In this document: piece after piece, positions 36,355 through 45,095 of the stretch
How the letters are laid out: each line of letters opens with the position of its first letter
How positions within the stretch are numbered: position 1 is the first letter of the stretch
The notes under the pieces: generated by a model
Seen by the model: only the letters and a program-made list of their open reading frames with translations
Databases searched by the model: none
What the model was told of the DNA's origin: nothing
Assembly: GCF_002954405.1 (NCBI RefSeq)
Contig: NZ_MQWC01000004.1
Location: forward strand, 3,164,668 to 3,228,667
Direction of reading: 5' to 3'
DNA: 64,000 nucleotides
From: Salinibacter sp. 10B
GTDB lineage: Bacteria > Bacteroidota > Rhodothermia > Rhodothermales > Salinibacteraceae
Position numbers and translations under genes: made by a program

Positions 36355-37467
36355 ATGGCGACACGCCCTCCGCACATTTTGATGGCCGGTGGGGGTACGG
36401 GAGGACACGTGTATCCTGCCATTGCGATTGCCGACGCCGTGACGACGCTCCGTCCGGAGGCACGGGTCATCTTTGCGGGGACGGAGGATCGGCTGGAGGC
36501 GCGGGCAGTGCCGGCGGCGGGCTACGCCCTGCATCCGATTACGGCACAGGGCGTGCAGCGCAGCTTGTCGGCCAAAAATCTGATGACACCGGTTCGGGTT
36601 CTCCAGGGGCTCTTGCAGAGCTGGCGCCTGGTGGGAAGCATTGAGCCGGATGTCGCCGTGGGAACGGGCGGCTACGTGGCCGGGCCTGTGTTGCTGGCGG
36701 CGTGGCTGCGCGGACGCCCTCTTCTCATTCAGGAGCAAAACGCCTACGCGGGGGTCACGAACCGACTATTGTCGCATCTGGCCGATCGCATCCATCTTGC
36801 CTTTCCTGAAGCAAGGGAATGGGTGCCAGCCGATCGGGCCGAGGTGAGTGGCAATCCCACACGGCGATCCCTCCGTGAGGCCGATCCGGGCGAGGCCCGT
36901 TCGGCCCTTCAGCTTCCGGCCGACGGGCGTGTTATTCTCGTGATGGGCGGCTCACTTGGCAGTGCGGCGCTCAACGAGGCGGTGGAGACGAATCTGGAGG
37001 CGCTCCTTGCGGAGGAGGACGTGTACGTGGTGTGGCAGACGGGGACACGGTACCACGACGCCATTGCCGAGCGCGTAGACGATCATCCGCAGCTTCGCCT
37101 CGTCGAGTATATTGACCGCATGGATCGAGTCTACGCGGCGGCAGATCTCGTCGTGTGTAGGGCCGGGGCGCTCACCTGCAGTGAGCTCATGGTAACGGGA
37201 ACGCCTGCTGTGCTCGTGCCCTCGCCCAACGTGGTGGCCGACCACCAAACCAAGAATGCTCGCAGCATGGAGCGAATGGGAGCGGCGCGACTCCTTCCCG
37301 AGTCGGAGCTAAAGACCCGCTTTGTGGACGTGGTGTATGACCTGCTGGCCGATCCCGATGCATGTGAACAGATGGCCACGGCGGCGCTGGACATGGCGCG
37401 TCCCGAAGCGGCCGAAACCATTGCTCGCGATGTACTCACCCTCGCCGATCATTACCGACAGAACTGA
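36355..37467 (+). CDS. murG: Lipid II synthase MurG
   Basis: The 370-residue GT28 glycosyltransferase adds GlcNAc to lipid I. It has the N-terminal MAGGGTGGHVYPAIAIAD loop, GTGGYVAGPV, QEQNAYAGVTNRLL, the VMGGSLGSAALNEAV loop and RAGALTCSELMVTGTPAVLV. It follows ftsW and precedes murC as in most clusters. Confidence 0.96.
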   Translation: MATRPPHILMAGGGTGGHVYPAIAIADAVTTLRPEARVIFAGTEDRLEARAVPAAGYALHPITAQGVQRSLSAKNLMTPVRVLQGLLQSWRLVGSIEPDVAVGTGGYVAGPVLLAAWLRGRPLLIQEQNAYAGVTNRLLSHLADRIHLAFPEAREWVPADRAEVSGNPTRRSLREADPGEARSALQLPADGRVILVMGGSLGSAALNEAVETNLEALLAEEDVYVVWQTGTRYHDAIAERVDDHPQLRLVEYIDRMDRVYAAADLVVCRAGALTCSELMVTGTPAVLVPSPNVVADHQTKNARSMERMGAARLLPESELKTRFVDVVYDLLADPDACEQMATAALDMARPEAAETIARDVLTLADHYRQN

Positions 37468-37502
37468 TCATCATCCTGCTAACGTAAGGGCACGCCGCTG
37501 GC

Positions 37503-39014
37503 ATGCCCTCAACCACGAACGAATTGAACGTACAGCCGCGCCGCCGCGGCTCTTCAAGGGATGCCTTCGACGACCTTCTAAGTCACCTTCAATCGATGAC
37601 GGAATTACGCAAACAACCGGCACTGGGCCGCATCCGCCAGATCCACATGGTGGGCATTGGCGGCATCGGCATGAGCTCCATCGCCGAGGTGCTCCTCAAC
37701 CGTGGCTACGACGTCACCGGCTCGGACCTGGAGACGAGTGACGTGACGGAGCGGTTGGAGGACCAGGGGGCTACCGTGTATGAGGGCCACGCTGCGGAGC
37801 AGGTAGGTGAGGCCGACGTGGTGGTGTACTCCAGCGCCATCGATCCTGACGAAAACCCGGAGACGAAGGAGGCGGAGCGGCGTCGCATCTCGCTCATTCC
37901 CCGCGCCGAGATGCTGGGGGAGCTCATCCGGATGAAGTACGGCGTTGGCATTGCAGGCACCCACGGCAAGACGACGACCACCTCGATGGCCGGGCTCGTG
38001 GTGACGGAGGGCGGCTTCGATCCCACCGTCATCGTGGGCGGCAAAGTGACGGCCTTTGGGTCTAGCGCCGTCGCGGGAGAAGGCGATGTGATTGTGATTG
38101 AGGCCGACGAGTACGATCGCACGTTCCTTCGGCTCACGCCGTCGATTGCGGTCATAACGAACATTGAAGAGGACCACCTCGACATCTACGAGGACCTGGA
38201 CGACCTCAAGGAGGCATTCACGCAGTACGCGAACAGCGTTCCGTTCTTCGGGGCGGCGGTGCTCTGCCTCGACGATCCGAACGTCCAGGCCATCGTGGGG
38301 GATATAGAGCGGCGCATTATTACGTACGGCACGACGCGCCAGGCGGAGGTGCGGGCCGAAAATATCCGGCGCGACGGGCTACAGACCCGTTTCGACGTGA
38401 TGCGGCGCGATACCCGACTCGGGGAGGCCAAGCTGCGGGTGCCCGGCATGCACAACGTGCGCAATGCGCTTGCTGCGGTCGCCGTTGGGCTTGAACTTGA
38501 GGTTGGGTTTGATCGGATTCGGAAGGGACTGGCGGGCTTTACTGGCGTGCGGCGTCGGTTCGAAAAGGTGGGAGAGGCACAGGGACGGGTCGTGATCGAC
38601 GATTATGCGCACCACCCCACGGAAATCCGCGCCACTCTCGACGCCGCCAGCCAGGGCTACCCGGATCGCCGCATCGTGGCGGTGTTTCAGCCGCACCTGT
38701 ACTCCCGCACCCGCGATTTTCTCGACGACTTTGCCCGGTCCTTCTTTAATACCGACCAGCTGGTTCTCACCGATATCTACGGCTCGCGGGAGGACCCCAT
38801 TGAGGACGTAGATGGGCATCTCCTTGTGGACCGTGCCGAGCAGTTCGGCCACCGCTCCGTACAGTACGTTCCCGAGAAGACGGATTTGCCCGAACGGCTC
38901 ATGGATCTCACGGCGCCCGGCGATGTGGTGCTCATGCTCGGGGCTGGGGACATCTGGCGGTACAGTCGCAGCTTCGTGGAACTGCTCAATGAAAACGAAG
39001 GGGGGACAAATTAA
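37503..39014 (+). CDS. murC: UDP-MurNAc:L-alanine ligase MurC
   Basis: The 503-residue ligase starts the stem peptide. It shows HMVGIGGIGMSSIAEVLLNR, the ATP loop GIAGTHGKTTTTS, EADEYDRTFL, ITNIEEDHLDIYEDL, YAHHPTEI and the C-terminal GAGDIW. Two starts are possible, 37503 (used) and 37596; the second begins just before the conserved first strand, so the first 31 residues are uncertain. Confidence 0.95.
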   Translation: MPSTTNELNVQPRRRGSSRDAFDDLLSHLQSMTELRKQPALGRIRQIHMVGIGGIGMSSIAEVLLNRGYDVTGSDLETSDVTERLEDQGATVYEGHAAEQVGEADVVVYSSAIDPDENPETKEAERRRISLIPRAEMLGELIRMKYGVGIAGTHGKTTTTSMAGLVVTEGGFDPTVIVGGKVTAFGSSAVAGEGDVIVIEADEYDRTFLRLTPSIAVITNIEEDHLDIYEDLDDLKEAFTQYANSVPFFGAAVLCLDDPNVQAIVGDIERRIITYGTTRQAEVRAENIRRDGLQTRFDVMRRDTRLGEAKLRVPGMHNVRNALAAVAVGLELEVGFDRIRKGLAGFTGVRRRFEKVGEAQGRVVIDDYAHHPTEIRATLDAASQGYPDRRIVAVFQPHLYSRTRDFLDDFARSFFNTDQLVLTDIYGSREDPIEDVDGHLLVDRAEQFGHRSVQYVPEKTDLPERLMDLTAPGDVVLMLGAGDIWRYSRSFVELLNENEGGTN

Positions 39015-39050
39015 TGAGAGGGATTCTTTTCGACACTGCGAGTTATGAAA

Positions 39051-39099
39051 CGTGAGGTGTGATGTGTGAGGGAAAGAGCCTCATCCATCACGAGTCACG
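39051..39099 (+). repeat. Large hairpin between murC and ftsQ
   Basis: Two 21-nt arms (39051-39071 and 39079-39099) match at 16 of 21 positions around a 7-nt loop GAAAGAG. The matched blocks are CGTGA, GTGATG and TGAGG and their complements. Confidence 0.7.
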
Positions 39100-39165
39100 C
39101 TTCCCTTTGCTCTGTTGAAGGAAAATGTATTTCGGGAAAGCCATACGACCATTAAGACAGTACCG

Positions 39166-39936
39166 ATGAATCTCGATCGCGCCAAAACATACGGATGGCT
39201 GGCGTTACGCCTCCTTGGGCTCTTTGCCGTAGGGGGCGGTGTGCTCGCCCTTGGCCTGCTGGGATGGCAGTGGCAGTCGAGCGTGACGGTGAAAGAAATT
39301 GCTGTCACCGGGGTGCACCACACGCCGCCGGACACCGTACGACACCTTGCCCGTGTAGATAGCGGTACCGTCATGGAGTCCATCGACGGCGCGCTCGTGG
39401 CCGATCGGGTCTCGCGTTATCCCTGGGTGAAGCAGGCGGAGGTTACAAAACAACGGGCGCGGCGCACGCTGTTGGTGTCCGTCTCTGAGCGTAAGCCCGC
39501 GGCTCTCGTTATAGACGCGAGGGGAACGCCGGCCTACTATCTCGATCGCATGGGATATGCCATGCCGTTGCCCGACAGTGCGGACTACGACGTGCCCCTT
39601 GTGCGCGGACTGGGGGCCGAATACCACCCAGTGCAGCCGGTGGCGCCGTCGTCGGTCCGGCGGGTACTTTCCGCCCTTCCGCAGGCCGAGGCGGAGCCGC
39701 TGGTGTCGGAACTTTCCGTACAGCCCGACAGCAGCGTGCAGCTTCTCACGGTGCCCATTGGGCAACACGGGACACTGCCCGTACAGCTGGGCAGCGATGC
39801 CCTCGTGTCGAAACTTCGTCGGCTTCGCGCCTTTGCCGAGCAGGTGCTTGCCGGAGAGCCGAAGAAGAACATCGGAGAAATCGACCTTCGCTTCGACGGA
39901 CAAATTGTCACCCGAGAGCACCCCCTGGATGGATGA
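39166..39936 (+). CDS. ftsQ: Division protein FtsQ
   Basis: The 256-residue protein has a short cytoplasmic N-terminus, one TM helix (about 10-32), a POTRA domain (VKEIAVTGVHHTPPDTVRHL...) and the following FtsQ domain with VSRYPWVKQAEVTK and DRMGYAMPLP. It lies between murC and ftsA, as FtsQ does in most bacteria. The ATG at 39166 was preferred over a TTG at 39115. Confidence 0.9.
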   Translation: MNLDRAKTYGWLALRLLGLFAVGGGVLALGLLGWQWQSSVTVKEIAVTGVHHTPPDTVRHLARVDSGTVMESIDGALVADRVSRYPWVKQAEVTKQRARRTLLVSVSERKPAALVIDARGTPAYYLDRMGYAMPLPDSADYDVPLVRGLGAEYHPVQPVAPSSVRRVLSALPQAEAEPLVSELSVQPDSSVQLLTVPIGQHGTLPVQLGSDALVSKLRRLRAFAEQVLAGEPKKNIGEIDLRFDGQIVTREHPLDG

Positions 39937-40064
39937 TCACTTTATAATTTCCGTTCCCGCATTCGGATCCGGCCGTGCTGCTGGGATGACACCGTCGGCC
40001 CTCGCTCGTTTTGGTCGAGCCCGACGGTTCGCAGACCATCCCAACTACCAATCCTCAAAATATT

Positions 40065-41333
40065 ATGACTGAGCATGAAGAAATTGTCGTAGGCGTCGAC
40101 ATCGGAACCACGAAGGTATGTGCCGTCGTGGCTCAGGAAGACGACCTCGGCCGCGTGAATATTTTGGGCGTGGGCATGGCCCCGTCCGACGGCCTGAATC
40201 GTGGGGTTGTCGTGAACATCGACCGTACCGTGAATGCCGTACGGGAGGCGATTACCGAGGCCGAGCGCGCGGCGGGGGTTGAGGTGCAGAACGTCATCGT
40301 TGGCATCGCGGGCGATCACGTGCAGAGCTTTCAGACGCGCGGCGTCGTCACGATCCGTTCCGGCGAAATTACGCAGGAGGACGTGCAGCGCCTCCTCGAA
40401 GACACGATGCACGTGGCGCTGCCGGCCGACCGTGAGATTCTACACGTCATTCCGCAGGAGTTTATCGTGGACGGACAGGACGGCGTGGCCGATCCCGTGG
40501 GCATGAGCGGGGTGCGCCTAGAAGCGAACGTTCACATCATTACGGGCCTCGTGTCGGCCGCCAAGAACATCTACCGCTGCATTGAAAAGGCGGGCTTTAC
40601 GGTCGCCGATCTGGTGCTGGAGCCGCTCGCGTCCTCGTTCAGCGTGCTCCACGAAGACGAGAAGGAAGTGGGCGTGGCCCTCATCGACATCGGCGGCGGC
40701 ACGACCGACATCGCCGTCTTCGAGGACCACACCATTCGACACACCGCCGTCATTGCCGTGGCCGGCAACAAGGTGACCGACGACATTCGAAAAGGCCTCG
40801 GTGTGATGCGCGATCAGGCCGAGCAGTTGAAGCGTCAGTTTGGGACGGCCCTCATCGACATGGCCGATCCAGGGGAGCAGATTGAAATCCCGGGCATTGG
40901 GGGCCGCTCCGAGAAGATGATCGGGCGTGACACGCTGGCGCAGGTCATTCAGCCTCGGCTGGAGGAGACGCTGGAGATTGCTGCCATGGAGATCAAGCGC
41001 AGCGGGTACGGCCGACACCTCGGGGTCGGCTGCGTGCTCACTGGGGGCGGAGCGCTCATTCCGGGCACCGACGAGCTGGCCGCCGACGTTTTGGGCATGG
41101 AGGCCCGCATCGGGCGCCCGATGGGCCTGAGTGGCGGACTCGTCGAAGAGGTCAGCAATCCGAAATACGCAACCGGCGTCGGGCTCGTGCTTTACGGCAT
41201 GCGCCCCGAGATTATTGGCGGCAACACGTTGTCCGAAGATGTAGAGGCGCACCAGAACGGAAAACGCGCGGGTGACGGTACGCTGATGAACCGAATAGCC
41301 AGCCGCATGAAATCATGGTTTGACGAACTATAA
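40065..41333 (+). CDS. ftsA: Division protein FtsA
   Basis: This actin-like protein tethers FtsZ to the membrane. The 422-residue product has VVGVDIGTTKVCAVVA (phosphate 1), LIDIGGGTTDIAVF (phosphate 2), VLTGGGALIPG (adenosine loop), and the C-terminal amphipathic helix NRIASRMKSWFDEL that is the usual membrane tether. The ATG at 40065 was chosen; the frame is open further upstream without family match. Confidence 0.96.
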   Translation: MTEHEEIVVGVDIGTTKVCAVVAQEDDLGRVNILGVGMAPSDGLNRGVVVNIDRTVNAVREAITEAERAAGVEVQNVIVGIAGDHVQSFQTRGVVTIRSGEITQEDVQRLLEDTMHVALPADREILHVIPQEFIVDGQDGVADPVGMSGVRLEANVHIITGLVSAAKNIYRCIEKAGFTVADLVLEPLASSFSVLHEDEKEVGVALIDIGGGTTDIAVFEDHTIRHTAVIAVAGNKVTDDIRKGLGVMRDQAEQLKRQFGTALIDMADPGEQIEIPGIGGRSEKMIGRDTLAQVIQPRLEETLEIAAMEIKRSGYGRHLGVGCVLTGGGALIPGTDELAADVLGMEARIGRPMGLSGGLVEEVSNPKYATGVGLVLYGMRPEIIGGNTLSEDVEAHQNGKRAGDGTLMNRIASRMKSWFDEL

Positions 41334-41342
41334 TCGATGAAC

Positions 41343-41402
41343 GGTTGAAGGTCGAGGCGTTGAACGTTCACTTGTGTTCCGTTCGCCTTTGGACCTTCAG
41401 CC
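41343..41402 (+). repeat. Inverted-repeat element between ftsA and ftsZ
   Basis: GGTTGAAGGTC (41343-41353) pairs with GACCTTCAGCC (41392-41402), 10 of 11 bp. Inside is GTTGAACGTTCA (41359-41370), shared with copies at 24865 and 33501. Confidence 0.6.
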
Positions 41403-41475
41403 TCCTCAGAACTTGTTTGGCGAGACGGAGACGGCCTTCGACTTCGTGGGACGCCTGGAGCTTTTGCCTTCGCCT

Positions 41476-41542
41476 GGTAGGTTCACTACCGGCAAGCGAG
41501 CGTGCCAGCCTCACTTGGGCGCTCCATGGCACGTTGCCTACC
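41476..41542 (+). promoter_or_regulatory. Possible switching stem-loop in the ftsZ leader
   Basis: GGTAG(G) at 41476-41481 can pair with CTACC at 41486-41490 (local hairpin) or with CCTACC at 41537-41542 (long hairpin that encloses the stem CGTGCCA/TGGCACG, 41501-41507 and 41527-41533). The two folds exclude each other. The 366-bp ftsA-ftsZ gap probably holds an ftsZ promoter; none was clear. A GGAGGG Shine-Dalgarno lies just before the ftsZ ATG. Confidence 0.35.
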
Positions 41543-41699
41543 ATGTCTCGGCTACTCATCCGTTTGCAAAACAGGTTCTCAATCATTCAACCAACCAACC
41601 CGATTGCCCCTGTAGGGATGGCCGGGGCCGCTCACCTCGGCCGAGACGGGCAGTCGATCCCAATTTTTCGAACCACAGCATAATTTCTGGAGGGATTTT

Positions 41700-43073
41700 A
41701 TGAACGACTTTAGCTCCAAATTTTCGTTCGATGACTCGGCGAACGAGGAGGCCAAAATCTGCGTCGTCGGGGTTGGCGGTGGGGGGGGGAATGCCATCAA
41801 TAACATGGTGGAGAAGGGCATTCGCGGAAATGTCGAGTTTATCGCCATCAATACCGACTCTCAGGCGCTGAATGAGAACCGGGCGCCGCAGAAGATTCAG
41901 GCGGGGCGCAATCTCACCAGTGGCCTGGGGGCTGGGGCACGGCCCAACGTGGGCGCAGAGGCGATTGAGGAGAGCAGCAATGAAATCAAGCAGGCCCTCG
42001 ACGGGTACGACATGGCGTTTGTGACGGCCGGTATGGGGGGCGGGACCGGCACCGGCGGGGCGCCCGTTGTGGCCTCCATTGCCCGTGATCTCGACATTCT
42101 AACGGTGGCGATTGTTACCAAGCCGTTCGAGTGCGAGGGCAAGCGGCGGATGGACACAGCGCTCGAAGGCATCGAGCTGCTGCGTGAGAACGTCGACACG
42201 CTCATCGTTATTCCCAACGAGCGCCTGCTCGACATCGCCGACGACGACACGAGTCTTATTGAGGCCTTTGAGAAGGCCGACGAGGTGCTCTACAATGCGA
42301 CACGCGGCATTAGCGACCTGATTACGGTCCACGGCCTCATCAACCTGGACTTTGCCGACGTGCAGACGACGATGAAGGACGGCGGCACGGCGTTGATGGG
42401 ATCGGCCACGGCCACCGGGGACAACCGGTCGGAGAAGGCCGCCATTCAGGCCATCAGCAGCCCGCTGCTCGACGGCCTTTCGATTGCGGGCGCGACCAAC
42501 GTGCTCGTCAACATCACCAGTGGTCCGTCGCTTGGCATTCGCGAGGCCACGCAGGCCACGAGCGTCATCCAGGAAGAGGCCGGCGATGACGTGGAGGTCA
42601 TCTTCGGCACGGTGATTGAAGAGGACATGGAGGACAAGCTCCGCGTCACGGTGATTGCCACGGGCTTCGACCGCGAAGAGGAGGAGGGCGACGCTGCCGC
42701 GCCTGCTGGCGAAGGAGAGAACGACGAGGGCGGGTCACGGCGCACAGTTCCCCTAGACGAAAATGATCCAGCCCATCGGTATAAGGGCGAGGACAATCTG
42801 CGCCAGCTCGACACCCCTGCATATGAGCGCCGGAGCAGCCCGAACCACTCGAACCGAAACGCGTCACAGCAGAATTCGGAGGAGCCGGACGAGAATTCCT
42901 CTTCGCCCGAGGCCCAGGGCCAGCCGTCGGGGAAGCGCTCTAAGATTCGCCGGCTACAGTCGGATCGCTCCGACGAGCGACAAGACCGAGGCGAGCGCTC
43001 CCGTTCCGACGATTCGGGCTCGGATGGGGAAGACTCGGACACGCCCGCATTCCTCCGCAAGATGATGGACTGA
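41700..43073 (+). CDS. ftsZ: Division GTPase FtsZ
   Basis: The 457-residue tubulin homologue forms the division ring. It has VVGVGGGGGNAINNM, the GTP loop AGMGGGTGTGGAP, and the T7 loop segment NLDFADVQTTM. After about residue 320 comes a hydrophilic linker of about 125 residues, rich in Glu, Asp, Ser and Arg, then the conserved C-terminal peptide DTPAFLRKMMD that binds FtsA. A good ribosome site (GGAGGG) precedes the ATG. It is the last gene of the cluster; the terminator at 43419 follows. Confidence 0.97.
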   Translation: MNDFSSKFSFDDSANEEAKICVVGVGGGGGNAINNMVEKGIRGNVEFIAINTDSQALNENRAPQKIQAGRNLTSGLGAGARPNVGAEAIEESSNEIKQALDGYDMAFVTAGMGGGTGTGGAPVVASIARDLDILTVAIVTKPFECEGKRRMDTALEGIELLRENVDTLIVIPNERLLDIADDDTSLIEAFEKADEVLYNATRGISDLITVHGLINLDFADVQTTMKDGGTALMGSATATGDNRSEKAAIQAISSPLLDGLSIAGATNVLVNITSGPSLGIREATQATSVIQEEAGDDVEVIFGTVIEEDMEDKLRVTVIATGFDREEEEGDAAAPAGEGENDEGGSRRTVPLDENDPAHRYKGEDNLRQLDTPAYERRSSPNHSNRNASQQNSEEPDENSSSPEAQGQPSGKRSKIRRLQSDRSDERQDRGERSRSDDSGSDGEDSDTPAFLRKMMD

Positions 43074-43083
43074 CCCGAATGGG

Positions 43084-43167
43084 GAGTTTAGAATGCGGAA
43101 TTTGGAATGAGGGGGGCGAAGGCGTGGGGGCATTCATTACACACTCCCCACTTCCAATTCCGAACTC
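43084..43167. repeat. Imperfect inverted repeat after ftsZ
   Basis: GAGTT..CGGAATT.GGAA on the left arm is matched by TTCC.AATTCCG..AACTC on the right, with a 7-8 nt bulge. It begins about 10 bp after the ftsZ stop. Confidence 0.55.
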
Positions 43168-43418
43168 AACAAAAGCGGGGATCTCCAGCCCCACCACAGG
43201 CCAAGAGAATGCTCTTCATTCGTTCCGCAGTGAGGAGACAACACGTCTCGATTGTAGAATGCAGGGAGACGTGTGGCGCACTGGGAGAATCCCTCTCGGA
43301 TCGGAGCGGGGAGCACCGGCCTGCCCGCAGTGTTTGAGCAGCACGGCGGGACTGTGGTTCGATGCGGGGTTGCTTAGGACCGACACCGGTCCGTCCTGGG
43401 CGACCCCCGTCACATGCG

Positions 43419-43465
43419 AAAAGCCACGCCCATGGCCATCCGCCGAGGGCGTGGCTTTTTGTTTT
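43419..43465. terminator. Strong rho-independent terminator at the end of the division cluster
   Basis: AAAAGCCACGCCC (43419-43431) pairs perfectly with GGGCGTGGCTTTT (43447-43459), followed by TGTTTTG. It also has A's on the left side, so it may serve the convergent minus-strand gene as well. The rest of 43168-43540 shows no gene. Confidence 0.92.
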
Positions 43466-43540
43466 GAAACAGGGGACGAGAATGTGGATCGTTCTGTGGT
43501 ACTTGAAGGGTCCACCGCAACGGGACAGATCGTGAGGAAA

Positions 43541-44023
43541 TTAGGAGGGTTCCGTGGGGGAATCGACTCGTTGAAGCAGCCGATTGTATGCCTGCGCCAC
43601 CGTAGGGCGGCGAATCGAGCGGGACTCGGCAGCAGCCTTCAGGATTGTGTCGCGCACCCGAGCGTCCGGCTCGTCCAGGGCCATCATCAAGAGGGTTGTG
43701 TACGAGACGGGATCGTCGATCTTGCTCAGCGCTACCACGGCCGTCAGGCGGCGCGACGACTCGGCCGAAGCGGCATAAATGTTCAGAAGCGGCGTCGCGG
43801 CCTCCCGAAGCCGAACGGCGTTCCCTCGTTGGGTGACCACCTCGATGAGGGTGCGCATTCCGTGGTCTTGGAGCGACTGGTCGGGCGACTGGAGCAGCTC
43901 GGCAATCTGCAGTCCGAACGTCTGCTGCCAGGTGGATTGAGCCTGGGCCTGGGGCGTCGTTGTCGGAGAGGCGAGAAGAAAAAGGAAAAGGCCAGCAAAA
44001 GAAATACGGCGGATGTACGTCAT
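43541..44023 (-). CDS. Secreted HEAT-repeat-like protein
   Basis: The 160-residue product has a signal peptide (TYIRRISFAGLFLFLLASP, cleavage near AQAQS) and an all-helical mature part whose helix pairs look like HEAT repeats (AVVALSKIDDPVSYTTLL, MALDEPDARVRDTILKAA). No enzyme motif is present. It lies 166 bp downstream of parA on the same strand. Confidence 0.65.
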   Translation of the reverse strand: MTYIRRISFAGLFLFLLASPTTTPQAQAQSTWQQTFGLQIAELLQSPDQSLQDHGMRTLIEVVTQRGNAVRLREAATPLLNIYAASAESSRRLTAVVALSKIDDPVSYTTLLMMALDEPDARVRDTILKAAAESRSIRRPTVAQAYNRLLQRVDSPTEPS

Positions 44024-44189
44024 AGCAGGATCCGGTTGGTGAGAGTTAGGTGAATCAGAGGGCAGTGCCTCTGTGGATCCCAATGACGGAGGCGGCGTCC
44101 GCGTGGTTACTGGAGTGAGACGAATGGACCGTTTCGTGCGACGAGCCGTCCAGAAAAGAGGTGTGGGCAGTGGAAAGACGGAAGGCCCA

Positions 44190-45041
44190 TCATCGGAGGT
44201 CGGTCGTGCCCCTCTCATGCTGGGAAGAGGCCGCCGGGGAGGAAGAGGATACCCGGTGTTGCTGGGCTCGCTCATATACCTCACTTGCCAGGGCCGCGTA
44301 GTCGTCGGCGCCTGGGCTTGCGGGCGACTGTGCAAAAATGGACCGCCCCTGTTCTGCTGCGCGCACCAGGGAGTCGTCGTGCCGGATCTCCGTCGAAAAG
44401 ACCTTCTCGCCGTAGTAGGTACGAATCTGCGAGATCACGGCTTCTGTATTTTCGATTTCCCGATCCACCATCGTGAGCAGAAGGCCGAGCACGGGCGTCG
44501 TTTGGTTGAGACTGTCGCGTGCTTGTTTGATCACTTCTCCCAAGCGGACGACGCCTTCCAGGGCGAGGTAGGCGGGGGAGACCGGAATCAAGAGGGCGTC
44601 CCCCGCCACCATGGCGTTCAGCGTGAGCAGCGACGTGGAGGGGGGGCAGTCGAGAAAGATGAAGTCGTAAAGGGGCTCGACCTCATCGAGCAGGCGGGCC
44701 AGCCGGTGGTGGCGGTCGTCGGCGTTGAACAGGCTGACGTCCGCGTTTGCGAGGTCGAGAGAGGCCGGGAGGAGGTCAACGGGATCGGCGTCCAGAGTGC
44801 GAATTGCATCCTCCACGTTTGCATCGCCGAACAGCACGTCCGCGACGGAGGGAGAAAGCTGATCGCGAGACAGCCCGAGCGAAAGGGAGGCAGAGACCTG
44901 GCTGTCCAGGTCGACGACCAGAACGGTCTGGCCGGCACGAGCAAGACCAGCTGCGAGGTTGACGGCTGTCGTCGTCTTGCCGATGCCGCCTTTGTTGTTC
45001 AGAATTGGAAGCGTTGTGGGGGCCGTTTGGGGGAGGGCCAT
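44190..45041 (-). CDS. Orphan ParA/Soj-family ATPase
   Basis: The 283-residue protein has a deviant Walker A (LNNKGGIGKTTT, signature Lys at 17), VLVVDLDSQVSASLSLGL, the FIFLDCPPSTSLLTLNA Walker B region, and PVLGLLLTMVDR. ParA proteins move chromosomes, plasmids or protein complexes over the nucleoid. No parB, and no parS site that I could recognise, is nearby. The upstream gene, 54 bp away on the same strand, encodes a GAF/PAS protein, so a role in placing a signalling complex is possible. The last 20 residues are disordered. Confidence 0.88.
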   Translation of the reverse strand: MALPQTAPTTLPILNNKGGIGKTTTAVNLAAGLARAGQTVLVVDLDSQVSASLSLGLSRDQLSPSVADVLFGDANVEDAIRTLDADPVDLLPASLDLANADVSLFNADDRHHRLARLLDEVEPLYDFIFLDCPPSTSLLTLNAMVAGDALLIPVSPAYLALEGVVRLGEVIKQARDSLNQTTPVLGLLLTMVDREIENTEAVISQIRTYYGEKVFSTEIRHDDSLVRAAEQGRSIFAQSPASPGADDYAALASEVYERAQQHRVSSSSPAASSQHERGTTDLR

Positions 45042-45095
45042 GTCAGAAGAGCGTCAATACACGAGGGACGGGACGAGCAGGGACGGGGGCGCGGC

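Noticed and set aside
41161-41172. A third copy of the CGAAATACGCAA word seen at 11082 and 35009
   Set aside because: This copy lies in ftsA codons for a conserved NPKYATGVG segment, so it is explained by coding.
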